Positions 8,121-15,031 of a stretch of DNA of 34,536 nucleotides are shown here, piece by piece. A model generated the notes under the pieces. It saw nothing but the letters and a program-made list of their open reading frames with translations, did no database searches and was not told where the DNA came from. Positions within the stretch are counted from its first letter, which is position 1. Every line of letters starts with the position of its first letter. Origin of the DNA: GCA-1730015 sp964550655 (GTDB lineage: Bacteria; Pseudomonadota; Gammaproteobacteria; Granulosicoccales; Granulosicoccaceae); contig CAZKAQ010000028.1 of NCBI GenBank assembly GCA_964550655.1, positions 1 through 34,536 on the forward strand, in the 5' to 3' direction. A program made the translations under genes and the position numbers.

Positions 8121-9344
8121 GTGAGACACTTTACCGAATACCCTCCACTGACACTTTATATTCACTTTCCATGGTGTGTAAAAAAGTGTCCGTACTGCGA
8201 CTTCAATTCTCATGCAGTTAAAAATGAAATTCCGGAGGCGCAGTACATTGATTCACTAATCAATGACCTCGAGCAACATGCACCGGATATCTGGAGTCGT
8301 TCGGTTGAGTCCGTGTTTATCGGCGGCGGTACACCGAGTCTGATCAGCAGCGCCGGCATTGACCGCATTATGAGCCAGGTGCGTGCACTGACCAAACTGG
8401 AACCTCGAGCTGAAATTACCATGGAAGCAAATCCCGGTACGGTTGAACAACAGCGCTTTAGCGAGTACCGCAACAACGGCATCAATCGACTATCAATAGG
8501 TATACAAAGCTTCAACGATAAGCACTTAAGCAAGCTTGGTAGAATTCACGATGCTGCAGAAGCTGTTACTGCCTGTGAAACTGCCATGGCGGCAGGCTTC
8601 AGTAATTACAATATCGATCTGATGCATGGGTTACCCGATCAATCTGTCGACGAGGCTATTGCAGATGTGGCACAGGCTATCGACTTAAGCCCGACGCATT
8701 TGTCTTATTATCAACTGACACTCGAACCCAACACCCTGTTTGCTGCAAAACCACCGCGTCTGCCTGAAGAAGACACGCTTGCCGATATACAGGATCAGGG
8801 CAAATCACTTATTGCCTCAGCAGGTTTTGAACAATACGAAGTTTCAGCTTACGCATCCAATGCAAAGCGGTGCCGTCATAATCTGAATTACTGGTTGTTC
8901 GGTGACTATCTGGGCATAGGTGCCGGCGCACATTCGAAGCTGAGCTTTCCGGCACACAACACCATTGTCCGACATAGCAAAGCCAGACATCCAACCGACT
9001 ATATGAAAACTGCATCAACACCTGAAAGAATCAGGGGTGAATCACAGCTATCCGAAGTCGATGCCAGACTTGAATTTATGATGAATGCACTGCGCCTGAA
9101 TGACGGCTTTAGTGTGCAGGAATTCGAAGGGCGTACCGGAGAACCCATCTCAACAGTACGCAGTCTGCTTGATCGGGCTGAGAGTGATGGTCTAATCGAA
9201 CGAGACCTGCAGCAAATAAAAACTTCCGCACTCGGTGCCCGCCATCTGGATACCTTACTCCAGCGCTTTATGCCGGAAGAGCAAAACGGTGAAACAAAAT
9301 CAGCTTTGACCGATACAGTGATTCCGATTGTTGGCCTGCCCTGA
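8121..9344 (+). CDS. hemW: HemW, heme chaperone of the radical SAM family
   Basis: A 407-residue HemN-like radical SAM protein. The cluster motif is C19-x3-C23-x2-C26 followed by D-F, as in HemW; the coproporphyrinogen oxidase HemN instead has a fourth Cys. IGGGTPS follows near residue 69. The HNLNYW motif near residue 253 matches the heme-binding HNxxYW signature of HemW. HemW binds heme and is thought to deliver it to target proteins. The start is GTG with TAAGGA upstream. The rdgB-hemW order is widespread in gammaproteobacteria. Confidence 0.93.
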   Translation: MRHFTEYPPLTLYIHFPWCVKKCPYCDFNSHAVKNEIPEAQYIDSLINDLEQHAPDIWSRSVESVFIGGGTPSLISSAGIDRIMSQVRALTKLEPRAEITMEANPGTVEQQRFSEYRNNGINRLSIGIQSFNDKHLSKLGRIHDAAEAVTACETAMAAGFSNYNIDLMHGLPDQSVDEAIADVAQAIDLSPTHLSYYQLTLEPNTLFAAKPPRLPEEDTLADIQDQGKSLIASAGFEQYEVSAYASNAKRCRHNLNYWLFGDYLGIGAGAHSKLSFPAHNTIVRHSKARHPTDYMKTASTPERIRGESQLSEVDARLEFMMNALRLNDGFSVQEFEGRTGEPISTVRSLLDRAESDGLIERDLQQIKTSALGARHLDTLLQRFMPEEQNGETKSALTDTVIPIVGLP

Positions 9345-9360
9345 GTATCTGGCCCGAGTA

Positions 9361-9546
9361 ATGGAAGAGTACGACATTGACTGCCCCTACTGTGGCGAGC
9401 AAATTAATATCCTGATTGATTGTTCGATTCAGAATCAGGACTACATCGAGGACTGTCAGGTCTGTTGTTCTCCGATTATGATCCGCGTCACTGTCGATGC
9501 CGGGAATCAGATTGATTCAGTTACCGTGCATCAGGAAAACGAATAA
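9361..9546 (+). CDS. Small CPxCG-type cysteine-rich zinc-ribbon protein
   Basis: A 61-residue protein with two cysteine pairs: C8PYC11 near the start and C32QVC35, the latter followed by another Cys. This is the Cys-rich CPXG family, small putative zinc ribbons of unknown function. I chose the ATG at 9361 because family members begin only a few residues before the CPYCGE motif. An in-frame TTG at 9328 would overlap hemW and add non-conserved residues. The ribosome-binding site is weak, so it may be translated from the hemW message. Confidence 0.8.
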   Translation: MEEYDIDCPYCGEQINILIDCSIQNQDYIEDCQVCCSPIMIRVTVDAGNQIDSVTVHQENE

Positions 9547-9579
9547 GCCGCCGCCAATCACCGTTTAGTCTTGTTCTAA

Positions 9580-9608
9580 TTGAAAAAGACACCATGTTCA
9601 CCTATACT
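9580..9608 (+). promoter_or_regulatory. Sigma-70-type promoter for rpmE
   Basis: TTGAAA (9580-9585), a 17-base spacer and TATACT (9603-9608) form a near-consensus promoter. Transcription would start around 9615, leaving a leader of about 115 bases before rpmE. The leader contains competing short stems around 9677-9704 (GGGT/ACCC and AACCC/GGGTT). L31 leaders can be autoregulatory in bacteria, so this leader may have that role (inference). Confidence 0.7.
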
Positions 9609-9731
9609 GGCTGGCTGGATCGCCAGTACACAATTAACCCGGTATAACCAAGTCGCCTGCTCCACCGCCGCAATTCGGGGTATAAAACCCACGGGTTCCG
9701 GGCCGGTCAGCTCACACGCGAAGGAACAATA

Positions 9732-9935
9732 ATGAAAGCAGATACTCATCCCAAATACGAAGAAATCGCCGTTGCATGCAGCTGTGGCAACTCGTTTAAA
9801 ACACGCTCAACCATCGGCAAAGACCTGAACGTTGAAGTATGTTCTGCCTGCCATCCGTTCTACACCGGTAAACAAAAGATTCTCGACTCAGCCGGTCAGG
9901 TTGACAAGTTCAAGCGCCGTTACGGCAAGAAATAG
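9732..9935 (+). CDS. rpmE: 50S ribosomal protein L31, zinc-binding type
   Basis: A 67-residue large-subunit protein. The four zinc ligands of the C+ form are all present: C16 and C18 (ACSCGN), C37 and C40 (VCSACHPFYTG). The usual ending DKFKRRYGKK is also seen. GAAGGAA about 8 bases before the ATG is a strong ribosome-binding site. It is monocistronic by appearance, with its own promoter upstream and a terminator about 75 bases downstream. Confidence 0.97.
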   Translation: MKADTHPKYEEIAVACSCGNSFKTRSTIGKDLNVEVCSACHPFYTGKQKILDSAGQVDKFKRRYGKK

Positions 9936-10012
9936 ATCCTTTATCGCATTACCGGCATTGTTGTGGTGATGCCAATGATTTCAGCGAAACACTCGCCAAT
10001 CGTTTTACAGGA

Positions 10013-10037
10013 ATGCCGGCTTTAGCCGGCATTTTTT
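10013..10037 (+). terminator. Intrinsic terminator of rpmE, abutting the next start codon
   Basis: ATGCCGGC (10013-10020) pairs with GCCGGCAT (10025-10032) around TTTA, followed by a run of Ts ending at 10037. The exonuclease ATG begins at the very next base. The terminator is convincing; the juxtaposition is odd and is discussed in the findings. Confidence 0.85.
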
Positions 10038-10967
10038 ATGAAACCCTGCATTGCTGCAAAGTCTGATTCGGATGCTTTTTATCTGATAGACAGCAGCATC
10101 TATATCTTTCGCAGCTGGCATTCCTTACCAGCCAGCATCACAGATGCAAATGGCTGTCAGGCGAATGCCGTGTTCGGTTTTATCGAATTTCTCTACCAAC
10201 TGATCTCGCGCCGCAAGCCGAGACTGATTGCCTGCGCCTTTGACGAAAGCCTCGGCACTTCAACTCGCAACGACATCTATCCGGACTACAAGGCCAATCG
10301 CAGCCCCGCACCTGACGAACTTAAACAACAGTTCAGATGGTGCAAAGCTTTCACTGAAGCCATTGGCATTGCGGCTCCGGCCAGTGGCACACTCGAGGCC
10401 GACGATATCATTGGCACACTCGCCGGAATCGCTCAGAAACAAAACACCCACTGCGTCATTGTTACAGCCGACAAGGATCTTTGTCAGTTTGTTCGCGAGG
10501 GGGACGCCGTCTGGGACTTTGCGCGCGACACATGGATGGATGCCAGGCTTATCGAAAAGCGCTTCGGGGTCCGACCACAACAGATCGCAGATTCTCTTGC
10601 CCTGACCGGCGACAAGGTAGACAACGTTCCGGGCGTCCCGGGTGTCGGTACCGCAACCGCTGCGAGATTGTTGATAAAATGGGGTAACCTGACAGCTCTG
10701 CTGGATAACACTGAGAAAGTCCCGCTAATGAAATTCCGTGGTGCAAGGCGGGTTGCGGAGTTACTTGAAACACACGCCGAGACAATTTACCTGGCCAGAC
10801 GATTAACCGGACTGATTACCGATAATACGCTGAGCAGCAATCTCACGCGCTACACAATCACCCCGGACACTGCCGCCCTGGAAACGGTGTTTGAGCAACT
10901 GGGTTTTAGCGAGAAACGCCGACAAAGATGGCTCAACCTCCTCGAAAAAATACCAACAGAAGCCTAA
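10038..10967 (+). CDS. 5'-3' exonuclease / flap endonuclease (Xni/ExoIX- and Pol I N-domain-like)
   Basis: A 309-residue PIN-fold nuclease related to the 5' nuclease domain of DNA polymerase I and to Xni/ExoIX. The metal-binding acidic residues are visible: D18 in YLIDSS, D69 in CAFDES, E120-D122-D123 in LEADDIIG, D145 and D147 in TADKDL, D192 and D195 in GDKVDNVPG. The helix-hairpin-helix segment VPGVPGVGTATAARLL (about 197-212) follows. It is longer than E. coli Xni (~251) because of a C-terminal extension. The first possible start is the ATG at 10038, directly after the rpmE terminator, with no ribosome-binding site; an in-frame TAG at 10023 rules out earlier starts. The 3' end overlaps the next gene by 40 bases. 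Confidence 0.88.
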   Translation: MKPCIAAKSDSDAFYLIDSSIYIFRSWHSLPASITDANGCQANAVFGFIEFLYQLISRRKPRLIACAFDESLGTSTRNDIYPDYKANRSPAPDELKQQFRWCKAFTEAIGIAAPASGTLEADDIIGTLAGIAQKQNTHCVIVTADKDLCQFVREGDAVWDFARDTWMDARLIEKRFGVRPQQIADSLALTGDKVDNVPGVPGVGTATAARLLIKWGNLTALLDNTEKVPLMKFRGARRVAELLETHAETIYLARRLTGLITDNTLSSNLTRYTITPDTAALETVFEQLGFSEKRRQRWLNLLEKIPTEA

Positions 10968-11602
10968 ACCGGCATAGAAAAGCGGCACGCCCAAAACATC
11001 CACAGACGATGAGACGTGATCGGGTTGATGAGGCACAAGACGCCAGGCTTATTTTGCTGAACAAACCTTTTGGTTATGTCAGTCAGTTCAGCGGCGATGA
11101 CAAAACACTGGCCGATCTGATTGCCGACAAAGATGTCTACCCGGCTGGCAGGCTCGATAAAGACAGTGAGGGGCTGTTGTTGCTAACCAACCATGGATCA
11201 CTGCAACACCGGATCTCACATCCAAAAATGAAATTGCTCAAGCATTACTGGGTGCAGGTGGAGGGTGATATTACGGATCATGCAATCAAACAGCTGATCG
11301 ACGGGGTTCGATTGAAAGACGGTCCTGCCAAAGCGGTTTTTGCCGAAAGGATTAGCCCACCTGAGGTCTGGTCGAGAAACCCGCCGGTACGCTATCGCGC
11401 CAGCATCCCGGACAGCTGGATTGATATCACGCTCAATGAGGGCCGCAACCGGCAGGTCAGACGCATGACCGCGGCAGCGGGTTTCCCGACATTGCGACTG
11501 ATTCGGCACCGGATAGGCGACTGGGATATCGCCAATTTAGAAAGTGGTAAATATCATACAATTTCACTTTCAGCGAGGGCTCTCGAACAAATTCGGGGTT
11601 GA
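10928..11602 (+). CDS. rluE: RluE-type 23S rRNA pseudouridine synthase (RsuA family)
   Basis: A 224-residue pseudouridine synthase of the RsuA/RluB/E/F family without an S4 domain, as in RluE, which modifies U2457 in E. coli 23S rRNA. The catalytic motif GRLDKDSEGLLLLT contains D77. LLNKPFGYVSQF (~43-54) and NEGRNRQVRRMTAAAGFPTLRLIR are the other signature blocks. The first ~30 residues are rich in Arg, Lys and His and overlap the exonuclease gene. A later Met (residue 28, base 11009) is an alternative start, also without an obvious ribosome-binding site. RluE is favoured over RluB/F by the missing S4 domain. Confidence 0.87.
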   Translation: MAQPPRKNTNRSLNRHRKAARPKHPQTMRRDRVDEAQDARLILLNKPFGYVSQFSGDDKTLADLIADKDVYPAGRLDKDSEGLLLLTNHGSLQHRISHPKMKLLKHYWVQVEGDITDHAIKQLIDGVRLKDGPAKAVFAERISPPEVWSRNPPVRYRASIPDSWIDITLNEGRNRQVRRMTAAAGFPTLRLIRHRIGDWDIANLESGKYHTISLSARALEQIRG

Positions 11603-11953
11603 TTTTTAACGATTCAATGACCCGGGAGTGGACAAAATATAATGTAAAACATTATCTCTTCAGCCCGAATACTCTTGATTCGCCAAGATAAACAATCCAC
11701 GATACAGCCTGAATTTGCTTTGATTGCTGTGACTTAGGGTCACATTTTAGTTTTTGCTTTCAATGACATCCATAACCAATGTTGCTGAAGGCGAAACTAG
11801 ATAGCCAGTCAGTTGTTTTTTTCCAACAAACAGAGCAAACAAGCAGTTCAATAAAACCAACGCGACCTGCTGGTTTTGCCAGAAAGATTCAGGCACGTGT
11901 TGAATCCTTAAAATTTAAGTTTGGTGAATTGTCCTTCGGAGGGACTTACCCTG
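11603..11953 (+). promoter_or_regulatory. 351-base non-coding region with two palindromes before the repeat lipoprotein gene
   Basis: No credible gene is present. A consensus -10 hexamer TATAAT (11638-11643) is overlapped by a perfect inverted repeat ATAATGT-AAA-ACATTAT (11639-11655), which resembles an operator on a promoter, although the -35 is poor. A second palindrome, TGTGAC-TTAGG-GTCACA, lies at 11728-11744; its 7-base core spacing differs from the 6 bases of a CRP site. A strong ribosome-binding site GGAGGG is at 11938-11943. If the TATAAT is used, the leader would be roughly 300 bases long. Confidence 0.45.
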
Positions 11954-13120
11954 ATGAAACTAACTAAAAATGTCGGAGCACTGGCATCAGCGGCGGTGAT
12001 AATCGCCTCAATATCTGCTTGTTCAACCGCTGATAAATTGAAGGATGGTGTGACTGGCGCGGGAACCAACGCACTGGGGGGCGACACTGCCCTCGCAGCT
12101 GAAAAAAACAAGCTTGAATCTCAGGCTGCAGCACTGAAGGCACGCGAGGCAGAACTGGCCAGGCGTGAATCCGCACTGGCCAACAAAAGCAACGCACTAC
12201 AAGCTGCCAGTGCACCTGCTGCTCCCGGCGCAAACTACGGTGCAGGTGATCTGTTGCCACCAGGTGCCAAACCCGGCCAGTGCTTCACACGCCTTTGGGT
12301 AGAACCGAAATACGACACAGTTTCTGAACGTATTCTGGTTGAAGATGCGAGCGAGCGAATTGAAATTATTCCAGCTAAGTTCACCACTTCCAAACAACGC
12401 GTGCTCGTCAAAGAAGCGACTGAAAAGCTGGTTACCGTACCGGCAACCTTCAAAACAGTGAAAGAACGTGTACTGGTAAAGCCGGCAACTAAAAAGATTG
12501 TTCAGATAGATCCAACCTATGACACAGTCACCCAGCGAGTGCTGGACAAGCCTGCGCACACCACCTGGAAGAAAGGTACAGGTCCTATCCAGAAGATCGA
12601 CGAGACAACTGGAGAAATCATGTGCCTGGTAGAGGTACCGGCGACCTATAAATCCGTGAAAAAGCGTGTTCTCAAGAAAGCCGCCAGCACCCGGGTTGAG
12701 GAAATTCCTGCAGTCTATGACACGATTGAAAAAAGAGTTATCGCAACTCCGCCAACTACTCGCAAAGTAGCGGTTCCTGCAGTGTATAAAAACATCACTG
12801 TAACAAAAGAAGCAACTCCAGCCGCAGAGCGACGCGTTAAAGTGCCGGCAAAATACGCGACAGTCACCAAGCGCAAGCTGGTTAAAGAAGGCAAGCTGGA
12901 TTGGCGTGAAATTCTTTGCGACACCAACATAACGCGCGATCGCATCGGTGCAATACAGCGAGCACTGCTGGCTGAGGGCCACAATCCTGGTAAAATCGAT
13001 GGCGTTGTTGGTGCAGACACCATGCGCGCAGTAAACGCCTTTCAAAGACAAAAAGGCCTGCCAGTCGATGAATACCTGAATATTGCGACAGTTCGTGCAT
13101 TAGGTGTATCACCGAAGTAA
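11954..13120 (+). CDS. Repeat-containing lipoprotein with C-terminal peptidoglycan-binding domain
   Basis: A 388-residue predicted outer-membrane lipoprotein. The signal peptide ends in the lipobox ISAC with Cys23; Ser at +2 argues against inner-membrane retention. An Ala/Glu/Lys-rich coiled-coil stretch (about 48-85) leads to C110 and then about eight degenerate repeats of ~20-25 residues (115-312), with consensus near VPAxYxTVxKRVLVKxA. A PG_binding_1-like domain follows (~325-384: DRIGAIQRALLAEG, KIDGVVGADTMRAVNAFQ). Other cysteines are C224 and C322. I chose the ATG at 11954 because GGAGGG lies 10 bases upstream and it gives a clean lipoprotein signal; an in-frame ATG at 11921 would add 11 residues and spoil it. 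It probably links the outer membrane to the wall. No gene name is known to me. Confidence 0.85.
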   Translation: MKLTKNVGALASAAVIIASISACSTADKLKDGVTGAGTNALGGDTALAAEKNKLESQAAALKAREAELARRESALANKSNALQAASAPAAPGANYGAGDLLPPGAKPGQCFTRLWVEPKYDTVSERILVEDASERIEIIPAKFTTSKQRVLVKEATEKLVTVPATFKTVKERVLVKPATKKIVQIDPTYDTVTQRVLDKPAHTTWKKGTGPIQKIDETTGEIMCLVEVPATYKSVKKRVLKKAASTRVEEIPAVYDTIEKRVIATPPTTRKVAVPAVYKNITVTKEATPAAERRVKVPAKYATVTKRKLVKEGKLDWREILCDTNITRDRIGAIQRALLAEGHNPGKIDGVVGADTMRAVNAFQRQKGLPVDEYLNIATVRALGVSPK

Positions 13121-13159
13121 AATGCATCGGGAATTTCCCGACCAAAACGCTGTAACCGG

Positions 13160-13195
13160 GCCCGCGTTGTCTCGACGCGGGCTTTTTCTTTTTTT
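13160..13195 (+). terminator. Intrinsic terminator after the repeat lipoprotein gene
   Basis: GCCCGCGT (13160-13167) pairs with ACGCGGGC (13175-13182), followed by TTTTTCTTTTTTT. A smaller palindrome TCGGGA-ATT-TCCCGA (13127-13141) lies between the stop codon and this terminator. Confidence 0.9.
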
Positions 13196-13309
13196 ACTTC
13201 CAACTTGTCATAAAAATGATACACTGCGATCAACACTCGCCGCGGGTTTTCGGACGTGAGACAGGGATTCTTACTTCAATTGGGTGTTTTCTGACGTAGA
13301 GGTACCCCG

Positions 13310-13336
13310 ATGAGACCACAGTGCATCGCCATTTAA
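13310..13336 (+). other. SD-led 8-codon minicistron overlapping the protease start
   Basis: ATG at 13310 is preceded by AGAGG (13298-13302) at normal spacing and encodes MRPQCIAI before a stop at 13334-13336. It overlaps, in another frame, the GTG (13321) that begins the protease. The protease GTG itself has no well-placed ribosome-binding site. This could be a leader peptide coupling translation of the protease, or chance. Confidence 0.35.
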
Positions 13337-14985
13337 TCAAAGTCATCGCTTCGCTAACGGCACTGCTTGTGCTGATTACTGCACCAGCAAGTGCTGAAAG
13401 CGTCAGTGATGTCGAATTAATCAGCGTCGAAAAACTGGACTCGGATCAGACACGAATTACTGTGCTTATTGGTTCGCGTGTAGAACGTCTGCTGATGACA
13501 CCGAACGCCGATCTCAATAATCTGCCTATCGTCAACGCTGACGGCATTTTTCTCCAGCAAAGCAGCACAGCCTATACGGGCATCATTGAGTCATTTCCAA
13601 ATTCGTGGGCCAGAGTCGTTATTGATGGCGACTATATAGCAGGCACCATCTACGCACATGGCTTCAGCACACATTTTACCTCCGAACCCACTTCCGGTTT
13701 AACCACCGCCAGTGTGTCGGCAGAACCACTTACCCCGCCACCTGATACAGCCGGCAATTTAATTTCACGACGCTCCATCTTAAGTGCAGCCGTAGATGAG
13801 ATTTCTGTTCCGGTTAGCGAAAGGCTCACTCAAACGGTTGGCGATGTCACTCAGGTGATGCGCATTGGCGTGGTTGTCGATGCACTTTATGAACAGGCAC
13901 TGGGCGGACGCGGTTTAAGCAACGCGATTTCAACCATCAATTCGGTCGATGGCCTCTATCGGGAGAAATTCGGACTTGCCTTGAAAGTTGACGTGGTTGT
14001 ACTGGTCGATGACGAAAATTTTCTGTCGCTTGACCAGCTGTCAGACTTTGAACGGGCCACATCAACGCTAAAAGACCATCTCGATTTATTTCGCCAATAT
14101 CGAATTGACACCGATCTGTTGCCCGATGACCTTGGCCTTGTGCATTTATTTACCGGAGTGCAGTCATCAGATCAGTCCATTGGTCTTGCATTCAGCGGAG
14201 CAGCCTGTCGCACTGATGGTCATGATGTCAGCGTGTCGCGGCCGTTTATATTCCCTGCAATTTTAGCAGCACATGAAATCGGCCATAACCTCGGCGCTGA
14301 TCACGATGACACCACTGAGTGCAGAGACGTAAGCACCAACCTGATGTACTCCTCTATCAGCGCTACAACCACCCGGGAGTTCTCAAGCTGCAGCGCTGAA
14401 ATGATCAATACCCGTCTGCAGCAAAGTACTTGTTTAACTGGAGTGTTGGATATCGACTTACAGGTAGAGCAGCTGGAATCCAATCAGATAGAAATCAATG
14501 TCAGCAACCTTGATGAAACACGCGCTTTTCCATCGGCAACTTTGTTTGTTGATCTGGAAAACGCCAGCGTTACAGAAGCGCCGGCAATTTGTGAACTGGA
14601 AAACCCATCCAGCCTGACATGTCTTATCCCTGCCACATTCGCAGGAGACACACAGTCTATCGCGGTAAAGCTGCGCCTTGAACCTGATCTTGAGCGCTCG
14701 GTGGCCATGCGTCTTGAGCCGACTGGTTTCTTTGACCTGAATGAGACCAACAATGCTATAGAACTGATTATACCTGGTGATCCAACGCCATTAGCGAGCC
14801 CCGCCGGTGAGGTAGTCACCACTCAGGGCGGTACAAGCGATGTAGATACAGCTTTTGACGACACAGATGCAGCTATAGATAACATAGCGTCCAGTGGAGG
14901 CGGAGGTGGAGGAGGTTCTACCGGATTGCCGTTACTGTCAGCTTTGTTTGCAGCGGGCTGGTTTAAGCGGCAACGAAAATCATAG
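13321..14985 (+). CDS. Secreted zinc metalloprotease (reprolysin-like) with GlyGly-CTERM sorting tail
   Basis: A 554-residue exported protease. A signal peptide (residues 1-25, ending APASA) precedes an N-terminal region that may act as a propeptide. The metzincin zinc motif HExxHNLGADH gives ligands H318, H322 and H328 with catalytic E319, and the following NLMYSS supplies the Met-turn (M342). The C-terminal part (~380-500) looks like a beta-rich CARDB-type domain (FDLNETNNAIEL). The tail is seven glycines (526-532), a hydrophobic stretch LPLLSALFAAGWF (536-548) and a basic end KRQRKS: a GlyGly-CTERM signal, known to be processed by rhombosortase, usually on type II secretion substrates. Neither of those systems is in this window. 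The GTG start is set by the signal peptide. Confidence 0.88.
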   Translation: MHRHLIKVIASLTALLVLITAPASAESVSDVELISVEKLDSDQTRITVLIGSRVERLLMTPNADLNNLPIVNADGIFLQQSSTAYTGIIESFPNSWARVVIDGDYIAGTIYAHGFSTHFTSEPTSGLTTASVSAEPLTPPPDTAGNLISRRSILSAAVDEISVPVSERLTQTVGDVTQVMRIGVVVDALYEQALGGRGLSNAISTINSVDGLYREKFGLALKVDVVVLVDDENFLSLDQLSDFERATSTLKDHLDLFRQYRIDTDLLPDDLGLVHLFTGVQSSDQSIGLAFSGAACRTDGHDVSVSRPFIFPAILAAHEIGHNLGADHDDTTECRDVSTNLMYSSISATTTREFSSCSAEMINTRLQQSTCLTGVLDIDLQVEQLESNQIEINVSNLDETRAFPSATLFVDLENASVTEAPAICELENPSSLTCLIPATFAGDTQSIAVKLRLEPDLERSVAMRLEPTGFFDLNETNNAIELIIPGDPTPLASPAGEVVTTQGGTSDVDTAFDDTDAAIDNIASSGGGGGGGSTGLPLLSALFAAGWFKRQRKS

Positions 14986-15031
14986 TCAATTGCTGTCAGC
15001 ACCTGACCTGCGCCCTAGTCAATAAAACCCA

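Noticed and set aside
9328..9360. Earlier TTG start for the CPxCG protein
   Set aside because: It would overlap hemW and add residues not seen in the family; the ATG at 9361 fits the usual length.
11728..11744. Candidate CRP site TGTGA...TCACA
   Set aside because: The spacing between half-sites is 7 rather than the required 6 bases, so it is listed only as an unnamed palindrome.
11779..11967. Short plus-strand frame (62 codons) before the repeat lipoprotein
   Set aside because: No ribosome-binding site or protein-like features; its end overlaps the real lipoprotein start.
12197..13051. Long antisense open frame (284 codons) opposite the repeat lipoprotein gene
   Set aside because: Its composition (very rich in Cys, Phe, His and Ser) is what the reverse of a Lys/Val/Ala-rich repeat gene produces, and there is no ribosome-binding site or recognisable domain.
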